NCBI RefSeq assembly: GCF_023101145.1
Contig: NZ_CP073714.1
Coordinates: 4,774,001-4,838,000, forward strand
DNA from: Paenibacillus pabuli
GTDB lineage: Bacteria; Bacillota; Bacilli; Paenibacillales; Paenibacillaceae
Direction: 5' to 3'
DNA length: 64,000 nucleotides
Under the pieces are notes generated by a model. The model did no database searches. It had not been told where the DNA came from and saw only the letters and a list, made by a program, of their open reading frames with translations. Made by a program: the position numbers and the translations under genes. Shown here one piece after another: positions 39,796 through 49,131 of this stretch; position 1 is the stretch's first letter, and each line of letters opens with the position of its first letter.

Positions 39796-42700
39796 TTAGA
39801 ATTTATAGATATGCTTCATCATTCTGGCTACAGCTACTGCACCCTGTGCACGATTAGCTTGCTGTTTAGGCGCAAACGAGCCATTTGCCATTCCTTGAAG
39901 CAGGCCTTGCTCCTGCATCGCTGCAACTGCTTGTTTTGCATATTCAGCAATATCTGAGCTGTCATTAAATCCGTTACTGCTGGATGATGAATCATCAACT
40001 TCACTGGCGTTCTGCTTCATAAGCTGCATGGCACGGTATAACATCACCGCCATATCTTCACGAGAAATACGATCATTCGCTCCAAACGTGCCATCCGCCC
40101 GACCTTGTACGATTCCCATTTCCAAACCAAGACGTACGGAATCTGAATACCATTGATCACTCTTCACATCTATTAAAGCTAAAGTAGATGTATCCGGGGA
40201 GCGTGATTCGCCAATGCCCTTCATGATCATTTGCAAAAATTGTGCTCGTGTCAGTTCTGCTTGCGGACTGAATCGAGTATCTGTCATGCCTGAAATGATT
40301 CCTTTGCCATACAGATTCTGAACCTCTTTAATGGCCCAGGAGTAGGATTGCAAATCATTCAGCGGCACCTGCACTTCAGTAATCACGAAACGGCCTGATT
40401 CAAGCGGCTTGAAAGCCAGACTTTGGGTTGATTCATCATATTGAGTAAAGGTTACTGGTTTCATTTCACCATTTGGCAGGAGTGAGTATACAACCGTCAC
40501 TATATCTGCTGCATTTGAATTTTGCACATCCGACATCGCAATTTCAATGGATCGATCTGTCCACTGTAACGGCTGTCCGTTTAACCGCAGATCCACGCTG
40601 ACCACGTTCCGGTTACCGATTGCTTTCTTTTGCGCTTCAGACAGATTAGCTATGGAATCTTCGGCCACAATGACATTCATTGCAGCCCCTTCTTCGCTAC
40701 CAACATCCTTCAATAAATTTAAGGGGATACGGACAGATGTTTGTTTTATGGTCAGCTCCAGCGACTCTAATGCCTGATTACGTGCCCATTCCTGAAGTTG
40801 ATTTGAGTTGAGCTGAAAGGTCACAGCCTTAGTATCCTTAGGAACATCTGCAATCATGGTTAGCTTTTTGCTCCCTGCTGCCATTCCTTGGATCATTTGA
40901 GACACCTGCTTTATATCAGGCTGAATCACATACGTGTCTGCTCCCGTACGTTTCCCTTTGAATGTAATGGAACCATTTTCTCCTGGATTACCGGATTCAA
41001 CAGGCGGCGTTACAGGAGAATTGCCAGGATTCTGCGATGATCCCGGCATGGAGGGCTGTGCAGGTTGACCGGGCTGTGATGGCTGACCCGGTGTCGACTC
41101 TTGCCGCACAAGCTGACTCACCGCCTGTATCAATGCGTTATCCGCAGCACTGATTTCCTGTGCACTGGCTTCTGCATCTTCCATAAGCTCACGAGCAGAC
41201 GACAGTGCCTCACCAAACACAGTCCAGCTTGCGGCCGTGTAATCACTTTGACGCAGCTTCGCAGCGGAATTCACTGTAGTCTCCAGGGCAGATTTGTCCG
41301 CCGGGAACACCCCGTAAGCTTTAAAATCCATAAAGCCTACCCACTCGGAACCTGCTGTTACGGTAAGACGAATATAACGCGCCTCCGTGCCTGCGGGCAG
41401 GATATGTCTTGGACTGGTGGATACAACGACATCACTCGTTGTATCCACCACTTTGACAAAATTCTCGTTATCGTTGGATACCTCGATCTTGTATTTAATT
41501 CCTCCACTCCACATGGACATCTCCAGCTTGCGAATCACGGCTGTCGCTCCCAGATCAACCTGCCACCAGCTACCCACACTTTGGTCTGTTCCCCATGAAG
41601 TAGTGGGGTCACTGTCAATCGCTCCCCCAGGCGAGTTGTCTTTTCCACCACCTGTACCGGCACTGCTTGATGCGGTAGCTGTTTTACCTGTGGTTAATGC
41701 CTCCAGCAAAACAAGGCTGTTATTGGCTTGTTGAAGTGTTATCAGAGCCACTTGCACTTCGGATTGTACAGCATCCTGCTTGTCTCTCACAGTAATTGCC
41801 GATAACAATGCCGCATTCAGGTTTGCCCAGCTTCGCTGTGTATACGACGATTCGGTCAGCTGCTGTGTTTCACCGATGAACTGTGTCAGCTCGGTTTTGT
41901 CTACATTGGATAAACCATGGATGGCTGCTTCCACTTGTTTTGCTGATGTATTTACCTCGGTCTGGGTTGCTCTTGGATCTGCCATCACCTGTTCTGCACG
42001 AACAAGAGCCTTGGTCAATACAGCCCATGTTGCAGCAGACCAGTCCGCTTGCTTGTATGTTTTGGCATCGGCAATAATTGCCTCGAGAGCATCCCGATTC
42101 GCCGCTATAACATCAAGGTGCTGCATAACCTCATTAAGAGCAGTCGTTTCAGCGTCTGTCTCCTGTTGTGTCACACCACCAGTTGTATAGGCAAGTTTGT
42201 ACGTATTCTCGGCTGCCGATATGGCTGGACCGAGTGTCAGCCAGCTTTCAGGTGTAAAATCACTGGATTCAAGTGCCTTTGCACGTGTAATCGCTGCCGA
42301 CAGCTCTTTCCGATCTGCGGGCAGAACGTCCAGGCCACGTTTGTACACATCCAATGATGGCAGAGCACGTCCTTCATACGAGAAACCGCCATTCGCCGGA
42401 TATTCGTCATAATCGAACATGGCGTGATTCTCCCACGCGTCTCCCTCGGAAGCAATCCAGCCAACATTGGCTGCAATCCATGCAGGTTCCCAATAGAAGA
42501 ATCCCGCTCCCTTCTGATTCGGAACTTGTGAGATCATGTCCATGATTCCTGCAATCGCATCATATTGCCCCTGTACGGTTGCCGGGAAGGTAGCTCCTCC
42601 CACATTCAGCGTTTCTGGGTTGCCAATAATATTACCGTGGGCATCCCCGTTTTTATATGAGAATGGATATGACGTCTCAGCAATAATGACTTCTTTTCCA

Positions 42701-44157
42701 TATTTAGCGGATACTCCATTCATCGTTTTGCGCACATCTGCGAATGTTCCGTGCCAGAAAGGATAATAGGACAGGCCGATGATATCGTATTCCAAATTCC
42801 GTTTCTCCAATTCGCCGAAATACCAGTCAAATGTGCTTGCCTTGCCGCCCTCAGCGAGATGGATCATAATCTGAACCTGATCCCCTCCTGGGACTGCGCG
42901 CACGCTGTCCACTCCACGCTGAAGTAAGGCCGCGTTTTCATCAAAATTCACGTTGCTCTTCAATCCGTTTAACACACCGCTGTTAATTTCGTTACCGATC
43001 TGTACCATATCGGGCATTGCGCCCGCATCTTTCATCTCGCCTACTACTTCACGCGTGTAATCATACACCGCAGTTTTCAGCTCTTCGAATGAAAGGTTCT
43101 CCCAGGCCTTGGGACGAAGCTGTTGACCGGGATGCGCCCATTCATCGGAATAATGAAAGTCGAGCAAAATCTTCATGCCTTTCTCTTTTACCCGCTGGGC
43201 CAGACGAATTACATCTTCCTTGTCGTTGTATCCATTCGATTTCTGTGGATCATTCCACAGACGAAGCCGCACATAGTTCACGCCACGGTCTTTGAGAATA
43301 TCGAGCAGATCGCGCTCAGCTCCATTACTGTCCAGATAATAACCTCCATTATCCTCAATGGCTGTTAACGTGGAAATATCTACCCCTCTGACAAAATCAC
43401 TGCGATATCCTTCCACCGCAACGGTAGCTACAGGTTGAATGGGAGCCCCATAGACGGCGCCTGTCACAGTAAAGCTGCCTGCTGATGCATACAGAGAAGG
43501 ATCTACTTCCTCCCACTCAACCGGGACAACACCCGATTTCCCGTTCTGGTAATGCGCCGTGACTTTTGCAGGCAGAACAGGAGCATTACGACTTACAGTA
43601 GACACATTGACTTGATCATAACTTGTGATATCTGCCGGGTCACGACCTTCCTCTTCGCCCCAGATAGTCAACTCGGAAATGGCTGGCCACCAGCCATCCC
43701 CTGCATAATAAGAAATGGTGACTTTTACATACTGAATTTCATCAGCCTGGAACTCCATATTGGCAACGCTCTGGACAGTTTCGTTTTTCGACTGATCTGC
43801 TACCGGAGTCCAGGTACTCCCGTCGACAGAAACTTCAACGACAAACTTTACGACTTTATCCTTGTCCTTCCACGTCAACTCAGCACCCGAAAGCTGATGT
43901 GGAGCTCCCAGGTCTACGGTCAGCTGATGCGGATTATTTACTGAGGTTGCACTGTCCGCACTCCAATACGTATCCCCTTTGCCATCAACTGCATGTTCCT
44001 TATTGCCTCCCCACTTCAAATCCTCAGCGCTGACTGTTACCGTCTTGCCCAGTGCAACCTTTACTTTTGCTGCTGCCGCTGCGGGTCGAACCACCAGGCC
44101 CAGTTCACAGAACAACATCAGTAATACGAGACAGCCGCTTATGTATCTTTTGTGCAC
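39796..44157 (-). CDS. S-layer-anchored GH53 arabinogalactan endo-beta-1,4-galactanase
   Basis: A very large secreted enzyme of 1453 residues. In order it has a signal peptide (1-~30), an F5/8-type C carbohydrate-binding domain (~35-165), a Big_4 Ig-like domain (~175-250), and the GH53 catalytic barrel (~255-610; acid/base Glu in QIGNEIN, nucleophile in IIAETSYP). FIVAR-like helical repeats (~620-830), a second F5/8-C domain (~835-960), another helical repeat, a PGQPSQPGQ linker, an unknown domain and three SLH repeats (~1275-1453) follow. It degrades pectic galactan and is held on the cell wall by SLH. GTG 44157 is the start, 9 bases after AAGGGGG. Confidence 0.93.
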   Translation of the reverse strand: MHKRYISGCLVLLMLFCELGLVVRPAAAAAKVKVALGKTVTVSAEDLKWGGNKEHAVDGKGDTYWSADSATSVNNPHQLTVDLGAPHQLSGAELTWKDKDKVVKFVVEVSVDGSTWTPVADQSKNETVQSVANMEFQADEIQYVKVTISYYAGDGWWPAISELTIWGEEEGRDPADITSYDQVNVSTVSRNAPVLPAKVTAHYQNGKSGVVPVEWEEVDPSLYASAGSFTVTGAVYGAPIQPVATVAVEGYRSDFVRGVDISTLTAIEDNGGYYLDSNGAERDLLDILKDRGVNYVRLRLWNDPQKSNGYNDKEDVIRLAQRVKEKGMKILLDFHYSDEWAHPGQQLRPKAWENLSFEELKTAVYDYTREVVGEMKDAGAMPDMVQIGNEINSGVLNGLKSNVNFDENAALLQRGVDSVRAVPGGDQVQIMIHLAEGGKASTFDWYFGELEKRNLEYDIIGLSYYPFWHGTFADVRKTMNGVSAKYGKEVIIAETSYPFSYKNGDAHGNIIGNPETLNVGGATFPATVQGQYDAIAGIMDMISQVPNQKGAGFFYWEPAWIAANVGWIASEGDAWENHAMFDYDEYPANGGFSYEGRALPSLDVYKRGLDVLPADRKELSAAITRAKALESSDFTPESWLTLGPAISAAENTYKLAYTTGGVTQQETDAETTALNEVMQHLDVIAANRDALEAIIADAKTYKQADWSAATWAVLTKALVRAEQVMADPRATQTEVNTSAKQVEAAIHGLSNVDKTELTQFIGETQQLTESSYTQRSWANLNAALLSAITVRDKQDAVQSEVQVALITLQQANNSLVLLEALTTGKTATASSSAGTGGGKDNSPGGAIDSDPTTSWGTDQSVGSWWQVDLGATAVIRKLEMSMWSGGIKYKIEVSNDNENFVKVVDTTSDVVVSTSPRHILPAGTEARYIRLTVTAGSEWVGFMDFKAYGVFPADKSALETTVNSAAKLRQSDYTAASWTVFGEALSSARELMEDAEASAQEISAADNALIQAVSQLVRQESTPGQPSQPGQPAQPSMPGSSQNPGNSPVTPPVESGNPGENGSITFKGKRTGADTYVIQPDIKQVSQMIQGMAAGSKKLTMIADVPKDTKAVTFQLNSNQLQEWARNQALESLELTIKQTSVRIPLNLLKDVGSEEGAAMNVIVAEDSIANLSEAQKKAIGNRNVVSVDLRLNGQPLQWTDRSIEIAMSDVQNSNAADIVTVVYSLLPNGEMKPVTFTQYDESTQSLAFKPLESGRFVITEVQVPLNDLQSYSWAIKEVQNLYGKGIISGMTDTRFSPQAELTRAQFLQMIMKGIGESRSPDTSTLALIDVKSDQWYSDSVRLGLEMGIVQGRADGTFGANDRISREDMAVMLYRAMQLMKQNASEVDDSSSSSNGFNDSSDIAEYAKQAVAAMQEQGLLQGMANGSFAPKQQANRAQGAVAVARMMKHIYKF

Positions 44158-44207
44158 GCTTGATATCCCCCTTATCATTTGTTTGGTCACCTTTGAACAA
44201 TGAATGT

Positions 44208-44238
44208 TGTAAATCATTATCATTGTAAGCGCTTTACA
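44208..44238. promoter_or_regulatory. Overlapping Fur-like and cre/LacI-like sites upstream of the galactanase gene
   Basis: TGTAAATCATTATCA (44208-44222) matches the Fur consensus at 12 of 14 fixed positions. The adjacent near-palindrome TGTAAGCGCTTTACA (44224-44238) resembles a cre or LacI-family operator but has one extra base relative to the cre consensus. Either could regulate the galactanase gene, 51-81 bases away. Confidence 0.5.
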
Positions 44239-44340
44239 ATGAACGAGGACACGGCATTATGCCAAGGAAACAGCAGTTATTTTAACACATCCAATGGTAA
44301 TTCCTTGCTCACCGCGGATCGATTCCCATTCTTAACAGAA

Positions 44341-44384
44341 AAAATCTGTCCCTCCGCCTCATTAGGCAGATTGGAACAGATTTT
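44341..44384 (-). terminator. Terminator of the YceI gene
   Basis: AAAATCTGT arms pair with ACAGATTTT (44376-44384), with further pairing inside, and a T-rich run continues on the minus strand. Confidence 0.75.
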
Positions 44385-44404
44385 AGCCTTACATCCCCAA
44401 ATGC

Positions 44405-45124
44405 TTACTTGCTTAGCTTCAGCTCCAGTTGGACCTGAATGTCATTTTCAGTAGAGAGGACCACGGAATGCGGATTTTCCATACCAAAGTCTTCAAAGGT
44501 AACCATTGTGGTTGCTGACAACAACACCTGATCATTCTCATAAGCGGCTTTTACGTCAAACGCAGCCTCTTTCTCAATCCCTTTTACCGTAAGGGTTCCA
44601 TTCATTTTAAAGTTTACGGTCTGCCCTGCCGGCCATTCCGTCGGTACACCTTCAAAGGAGCTAGCCGTAAATGTAGCTTGTGGGTAAGTGGAAACATCGA
44701 AGAAATCGGCTTCTTTCACATGTCCATCCCGCTGGCTATTGCCTGAATCAATGTCACTCATCTCAATCTGTCCATCCGCTTTCATCTGGGAAGCATCGTC
44801 TACATTGAGGGTCAGGTTACCACTGACCTGTTCGTCTGCAAAATTCACCGTCTCCCTTGATGTCGTTACCGAGAAATAAACTTTCGAACCTTCATTGATG
44901 CTCCAGTCCCCGTTCAGTTGGTCTGCTCCCGCTGCTTCGTTGGATACACTTGTGCCGCTGTCCGATCCGGCTTCCGTTGTGGACGCTGCGGTGCTGGCAG
45001 GAAGCACCTGCTCAATCTCAACGTTGTTGCCCAGATAACTGTTCGCGAAATAGTAGCCTCCACCCCCAAGAATGACGATTGCTGCGGCTCCTGAAATCAT
45101 CCATGTTTTTGTCTTTTTGTTCAT
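44405..45124 (-). CDS. Membrane-anchored YceI-family protein
   Basis: The 239-residue product has an N-terminal membrane anchor (residues ~8-30, GAAAIVILGGGGYYFANSYL), a Ser/Thr/Ala-rich linker and a YceI lipocalin-like beta-barrel (~70-239). The barrel carries the characteristic blocks FSVTTSRETVNF, KEADFFDVSTYPQATFTASS and GTLTVKGIEKEAAFDV. YceI proteins bind polyisoprenoid-type lipids in the cell envelope. It is divergent from a two-component system 190 bases away, which may control it. Confidence 0.93.
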   Translation of the reverse strand: MNKKTKTWMISGAAAIVILGGGGYYFANSYLGNNVEIEQVLPASTAASTTEAGSDSGTSVSNEAAGADQLNGDWSINEGSKVYFSVTTSRETVNFADEQVSGNLTLNVDDASQMKADGQIEMSDIDSGNSQRDGHVKEADFFDVSTYPQATFTASSFEGVPTEWPAGQTVNFKMNGTLTVKGIEKEAAFDVKAAYENDQVLLSATTMVTFEDFGMENPHSVVLSTENDIQVQLELKLSK

Positions 45125-45195
45125 CTCTATTCTCCTCCAATGGGTAACGGTATAAGTTAGTTATTTATCAGCATTTTAACAGCCCAATGTGTCAG

Positions 45196-45216
45196 GATGA
45201 CGTCAAGAGATGACGT
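45196..45216. promoter_or_regulatory. Direct repeat, candidate response-regulator site
   Basis: GATGACGT occurs at 45196-45203 and 45209-45216, 13 bases apart, in the region shared by the divergent YceI and response-regulator genes. OmpR-type regulators bind direct repeats at such spacing; assignment to the adjacent regulator is inferred. Confidence 0.5.
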
Positions 45217-45316
45217 ATAACGCATTTCTTTCTGAAAATAATTGCCTCATTGGCATTGTGCTTCCACTCATGTAAAATCAGTACACAAGCTTCTCAATGT
45301 GAAAGGAGACACCTTC

Positions 45317-46003
45317 TTGAAATCCATACTCATCGTCGAAGATGAACAAGCCATTGCCCGAGTGCTGGCTGCCTATCTTCGAAAAGCGGGATTCGATGTT
45401 CGTCATGCAGCGGATGGCCCCACTGCCCTATCCCAATTTGATTCGGATGTGCCTTCCTTGGTCTTGCTGGATGTCATGCTGCCTGGAATGGACGGCTGGG
45501 ATCTGCTGCGAATCATCCGTGAAAAAAGTGCTTGTCCCGTCATCATGCTAACCGCACTGGATGATATTCAGGATCGTCTGAACGGGCTGAATGCCGGTGC
45601 TGACGATTATATGAGCAAACCCTTTGTGCCCGAGGAAGTAGTCGCCAGGGTCAACGCTGTGCTTCGCCGCAATCCACACTGGACAGCTGAGGGCGAAGGC
45701 AAACGCCATTTCGGCAATCTGGTCATCGATCTGGCCGCCAAACAGGTGCTTTTAAACGGAGCCGAGGTTGCACTGACACCACGTGATTTGTCATTGCTCC
45801 TGTTTCTATCGGAATACCCCAACCGTACATTTACTCGGGACCATCTGATTGAACAGGTATGGGGTATGGACTATGACGGAAGTGACCGGGCTGTGGACCT
45901 GTCAATCAAGCGGCTGCGTCAGGCGCTCTCCCACTGGCTACCGGAAACGGGAGAAATCCGGACTTTACGGGGAATGGGGTATCAATTTTGGATCGCCAAC
46001 TAA
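45317..46003 (+). CDS. OmpR-family response regulator
   Basis: A 228-residue regulator. The receiver domain has ILIVEDE, the phosphoacceptor Asp in LVLLDVMLPGMDGW (about residue 51) and YMSKPF with the Lys. The winged helix includes LTPRDLSLLLFLSEYPNRTF and VDLSIKRLRQAL. TTG 45317 is the likely start, 8 bases after AAAGGAG; no ATG is usable at this position. The gene overlaps the kinase gene by 16 bases. The divergent YceI gene and a GATGACGT direct repeat between them suggest that YceI is a target. Confidence 0.92.
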   Translation: MKSILIVEDEQAIARVLAAYLRKAGFDVRHAADGPTALSQFDSDVPSLVLLDVMLPGMDGWDLLRIIREKSACPVIMLTALDDIQDRLNGLNAGADDYMSKPFVPEEVVARVNAVLRRNPHWTAEGEGKRHFGNLVIDLAAKQVLLNGAEVALTPRDLSLLLFLSEYPNRTFTRDHLIEQVWGMDYDGSDRAVDLSIKRLRQALSHWLPETGEIRTLRGMGYQFWIAN

Positions 46004-47448
46004 AACGAAATACACCGAAACGTAAAACATCCATTCTGTCCTACTGGACGCTTCGATATTTTTTAATCCTCTGTATCGGTTTCACCATTATTGTTGCAGG
46101 GGCACTCTACTGGATCAGAACCACTTCCATTGAGAAAGGTCTCAAAACGGCCCAGCTGCTAGGGTTGGAAATCGCCGAGAAGGTAACAGGAACAGAAGAC
46201 AACCTGTATATTCCCCCGGATCTTGACAGGCTGGTGGACAAGCGTACCAAGCTTTTCAATACAGATAATTACTTTTGTATTATGGTGCTTGACAACAATA
46301 ATCAATTGATCTATTCGAAACCGAAAATGACGCAGCAGGATGTGTATTACAGGTTGTCTGACGACCTAAGCGAACCAAGAAACAAAAAATTCGCTGGGGT
46401 GACGGTTAACGTGACAGATGACGATCAGATACTCGGTAAAGTGTGGGTCATGCAATCCAAAAAATCCATTGCATACAATCCGGAAACGATGCTGGTGGTG
46501 TGCATCCTGTTTGTCGCATTAATCCTTTGTGGTTGGTTTACAATCTATCTCCTGTCCCGAAAGCTCTCCCGGCCTATTCGCCAGGTCGCCCATGCCGCAG
46601 AGCAGATTCGAAATGGAAACTATGAGGTCAATCTGGATCTGAACACACGGGAACGGGAGATGAATGAACTCGTTGAATCTTTTCGCGAGATGTCCATCCG
46701 TTTGCAGCAATTGGAGGAATGGCGTGCTCTGTCGCTTGCAGGGGTAACCCACGAATTGAAAACACCCGTAACGTCCATTAAAGGACTCGTGATGGCTGTA
46801 CGGGACGACATCGTTAGTCCAGAGGAAGCGAAAGAATTTCTGGACATCGCACTCAAAGAATCCGAACGAATGGAACGCATGGTCGCTGATCTGCTTGATT
46901 ATAATGCCATGAGCGCTGGAGGAGTTGCAGTTCGTCGGGAACGCATAGATCTGAATTTGCTGGTGGGTGAGATTATCTATCAGTGGAAAATCGCGTATGA
47001 GGATAAGTCTCCCGAGATTGAATTGCATACGCCTTCGGGTACGCTTTATACCATCGGTGATGCTCTTCGAATTCAGCAGATCATCGTCAATCTGCTCAAT
47101 AACGGGCTCCAAGCAGCTTCCGACCAAGCTACTGTCTTTCATATCCGTTTGCGTGCGGAGGCAGACAATCTGTTTGTTGATGTACAGGACAACGGTACGG
47201 GAATCACCATAGAAGATCAACCCAAGATCTTCGAACGTTTCTATCGTGGCGAGATCAAAAAACGCCGCACCCGTGGACTAGGGCTGGGACTTACCTATAG
47301 TCGCTTGCTTGCTCGAGCTCAGGGAGGGGATTTAACCCTGACCTCCAGCAGTCCCGAGGGGAGCCTTTTTAGCTTAAAATTGCCACGCTGGTCCAGGCCT
47401 GAAAAACCACAAGTAGAGCCCTCGTACCGCACAACAGCTAACGCATAG
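45988..47448 (+). CDS. Sensor histidine kinase with HAMP domain
   Basis: A 486-residue kinase. Two membrane helices (~25-45 and ~170-190) enclose an extracellular sensor domain of ~125 residues. A HAMP domain (~190-245), the phosphoacceptor region LAGVTHELKTPVTSIKG (His about residue 256) and the ATPase domain with VNLLNNGLQA, DNGTGI and GLGLGLTYS follow. The extracellular ligand is unknown. TTG 45988 overlaps the regulator gene by 16 bases; no ATG lies nearby. A bidirectional terminator follows. Confidence 0.92.
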   Translation: MDRQLKRNTPKRKTSILSYWTLRYFLILCIGFTIIVAGALYWIRTTSIEKGLKTAQLLGLEIAEKVTGTEDNLYIPPDLDRLVDKRTKLFNTDNYFCIMVLDNNNQLIYSKPKMTQQDVYYRLSDDLSEPRNKKFAGVTVNVTDDDQILGKVWVMQSKKSIAYNPETMLVVCILFVALILCGWFTIYLLSRKLSRPIRQVAHAAEQIRNGNYEVNLDLNTREREMNELVESFREMSIRLQQLEEWRALSLAGVTHELKTPVTSIKGLVMAVRDDIVSPEEAKEFLDIALKESERMERMVADLLDYNAMSAGGVAVRRERIDLNLLVGEIIYQWKIAYEDKSPEIELHTPSGTLYTIGDALRIQQIIVNLLNNGLQAASDQATVFHIRLRAEADNLFVDVQDNGTGITIEDQPKIFERFYRGEIKKRRTRGLGLGLTYSRLLARAQGGDLTLTSSSPEGSLFSLKLPRWSRPEKPQVEPSYRTTANA

Positions 47449-47543
47449 CAAAATGACTGCATGGTATAAGTGAGCTTTCTCCATATGCCAAAGGATTGAA
47501 GACAAGCTCATGCAACAAGCTATTACGTGCGAAAACAACAAAA

Positions 47544-47573
47544 AGCCCGGCATTCCTTCATGGAAACCGGGCT
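47544..47573. terminator. Bidirectional terminator
   Basis: AGCCCGG (47544-47550) pairs with CCGGGCT (47567-47573), flanked by AAAAA on one side and a T-rich run on the other, between the convergent kinase and AAA ATPase genes. Confidence 0.75.
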
Positions 47574-47614
47574 ATTTCAATATGCGACCGTGGTTGCTGA
47601 TGTTTATCGGTACA

Positions 47615-48427
47615 CTATGTACTCAGTACACGCGGCATATATTCTGCATATGCGTCATTAATGAATTGCTTATGCAGTGGACTACTTGCAATAATGGCTT
47701 TCCGTTTCGCTTTTAAGACAATCTGTTCTACATCCGCATAACTGCATCCCGCGAGGCGTTCACAGGTTAATTCTTCCAGTCGGCTTTCCTGCTCAAACTG
47801 CCCCATCAGCTTGCTAATGTACAATCTTCGGCTGGATTCATCCGGCATTCCGTAGGTCATTTTGGTATCAAATCGTCGCCATATCGCTTGGTCCAGCTGG
47901 GTTTCCAGATTGGTAGCGGCAACCAAAATGCTGTCTCCTTCGAATTCATCCAGACATTGCAATAATGTATTGACGACACGAGCCATCTCTTTGACCTCAT
48001 CATTACTTTCACGTGTACGACCTACGGCATCAAATTCATCAAGAAACAGCACACAGGGGTTAGCCCGTGCATATTCGAATAATTTACGTACATTGCTTCC
48101 CGTCTCCCCAAGGTGGCTGTGAATGATGGCATCGAGCCTTACAAGGACCAGTGGAAGCTGAAGTCGGTGGGCAAGATGGAAGGCAGTTAACGTTTTGCCT
48201 GTACCCGGAGGACCAAACATCACCATTTTGTTCGGCATCGGTACATCGTGCTCTGCAAACTGCTCTTTCATGCCGAGAATGGTAATAAACTCCTCCACGA
48301 CTCGCTCATTATCTGCGGAAAATACAATATGCTTTGCCTTTCTTCCACATTCTTTCGGTGAATAAAAAGCGGCCATATCGATGCCTTTCGCTCGGGGTAT
48401 CCGGTTTATATGGTTGGTTTTGCTCAT
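47615..48427 (-). CDS. Orphan AAA+ ATPase
   Basis: A cytoplasmic single-module AAA protein of 270 residues. It has Walker A GPPGTGKTLTAF (about residue 73), Walker B CVLFLDEFDAVGRT, sensor 1 VAATNLE and the arginine-finger region AIWRRFDTKM, then a C-terminal helical lid (SRRLYISKLMGQFEQE, CSYADVEQIVLKAKRKAI). The motifs are intact, so it should hydrolyse ATP and probably forms hexamers. The N-terminal ~50 residues are short and offer no substrate-binding domain. No partner protease, nuclease or effector lies next to it. ATG 48427 lies after AAGGAG. Confidence 0.9.
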   Translation of the reverse strand: MSKTNHINRIPRAKGIDMAAFYSPKECGRKAKHIVFSADNERVVEEFITILGMKEQFAEHDVPMPNKMVMFGPPGTGKTLTAFHLAHRLQLPLVLVRLDAIIHSHLGETGSNVRKLFEYARANPCVLFLDEFDAVGRTRESNDEVKEMARVVNTLLQCLDEFEGDSILVAATNLETQLDQAIWRRFDTKMTYGMPDESSRRLYISKLMGQFEQESRLEELTCERLAGCSYADVEQIVLKAKRKAIIASSPLHKQFINDAYAEYMPRVLST

Positions 48428-48786
48428 TATTGTTCGTTCTCCTTCTTCTATGTTTAAGGAAGCCATCCAAGTTATATCGTATCGATTCATTCTCATTCAT
48501 AATTAATGAATTTATTCGTAATTATTACTATTAAATCATAACATAAGACGGCCTCTTTGCAAAGTTTATGTGACTTGTCCATCATTTATCGTGAGTCGCT
48601 TCCAATTTGTTGCAAGCCACAGTAAAATTTGCTATTCTAAATGTGCATCGTTGTGTATAACGCAAAAAAGCCCTCTATTCACTCGAGAGAGCACAAATTT
48701 TTCCAGATTTGCAAGCGGCAACTTGCCATTTCTGGATGTTCTTTTATACCAACGACTGTAATCCAATTAAAGTGAGGTTATCAATC

Positions 48787-48939
48787 ATGGCAAAAGACGT
48801 ATTATGCGAGGTTAACTCCTGTCGTCACTGGGCTGAAGAGAACAAATGCAACGCATCTTCAATCTACATCGTGAGTCACAGTTCCAAAAAAGTGAGTGAA
48901 TCCGCTGAAACGGATTGCAAAACATTTGAAGTAAAATAA
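48787..48939 (+). CDS. DUF1540 small Cys-rich protein
   Basis: A 50-residue protein with the DUF1540 arrangement of four Cys: VLCEVNSCRHW, ENKCNASSIYIV and the final ETDCKTFEVK. Such proteins probably bind a metal and are common in spore formers; their role is not established. AGTGAGG precedes the ATG. It is monocistronic and followed by a terminator. Confidence 0.92.
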   Translation: MAKDVLCEVNSCRHWAEENKCNASSIYIVSHSSKKVSESAETDCKTFEVK

Positions 48940-48953
48940 ATTGTACAAGTTGA

Positions 48954-48976
48954 GGAGCCCTTGCGGTTCCTTTTTT
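48954..48976 (+). terminator. Terminator of the DUF1540 gene
   Basis: GGAGCC and GGTTCC pair with a 5-base loop (48954-48970), followed by six T residues. Confidence 0.75.
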
Positions 48977-48997
48977 CTTTTCCTATTTTAACAAGAA

Positions 48998-49012
48998 TGA
49001 TAATTATTATCA
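48998..49012 (+). promoter_or_regulatory. Fur box upstream of the HpaB-type gene
   Basis: TGATAATTATTATCA is a perfect 7-1-7 Fur consensus. It lies 119 bases before the start of the monooxygenase gene and after the DUF1540 terminator. Confidence 0.9.
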
Positions 49013-49131
49013 AGCTCTTTTCTGCAAAAATCTGAACTCCCTCTCTTCATGCACATTTGACTGCCTATTAACGTACACTACGAGAGCAGTCAAACTGCCC
49101 ATGAACGAATAGATCGTAGAGGTGAGTAACG

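Noticed and set aside
42049..42412. Plus-strand frames inside the galactanase gene
   Set aside because: They are antisense to conserved GH53 and FIVAR coding sequence.
44224..44238. Claim of a true cre site upstream of the galactanase gene
   Set aside because: TGTAAGCGCTTTACA has one base too many for the consensus on either strand, so it is recorded only as cre- or LacI-like.
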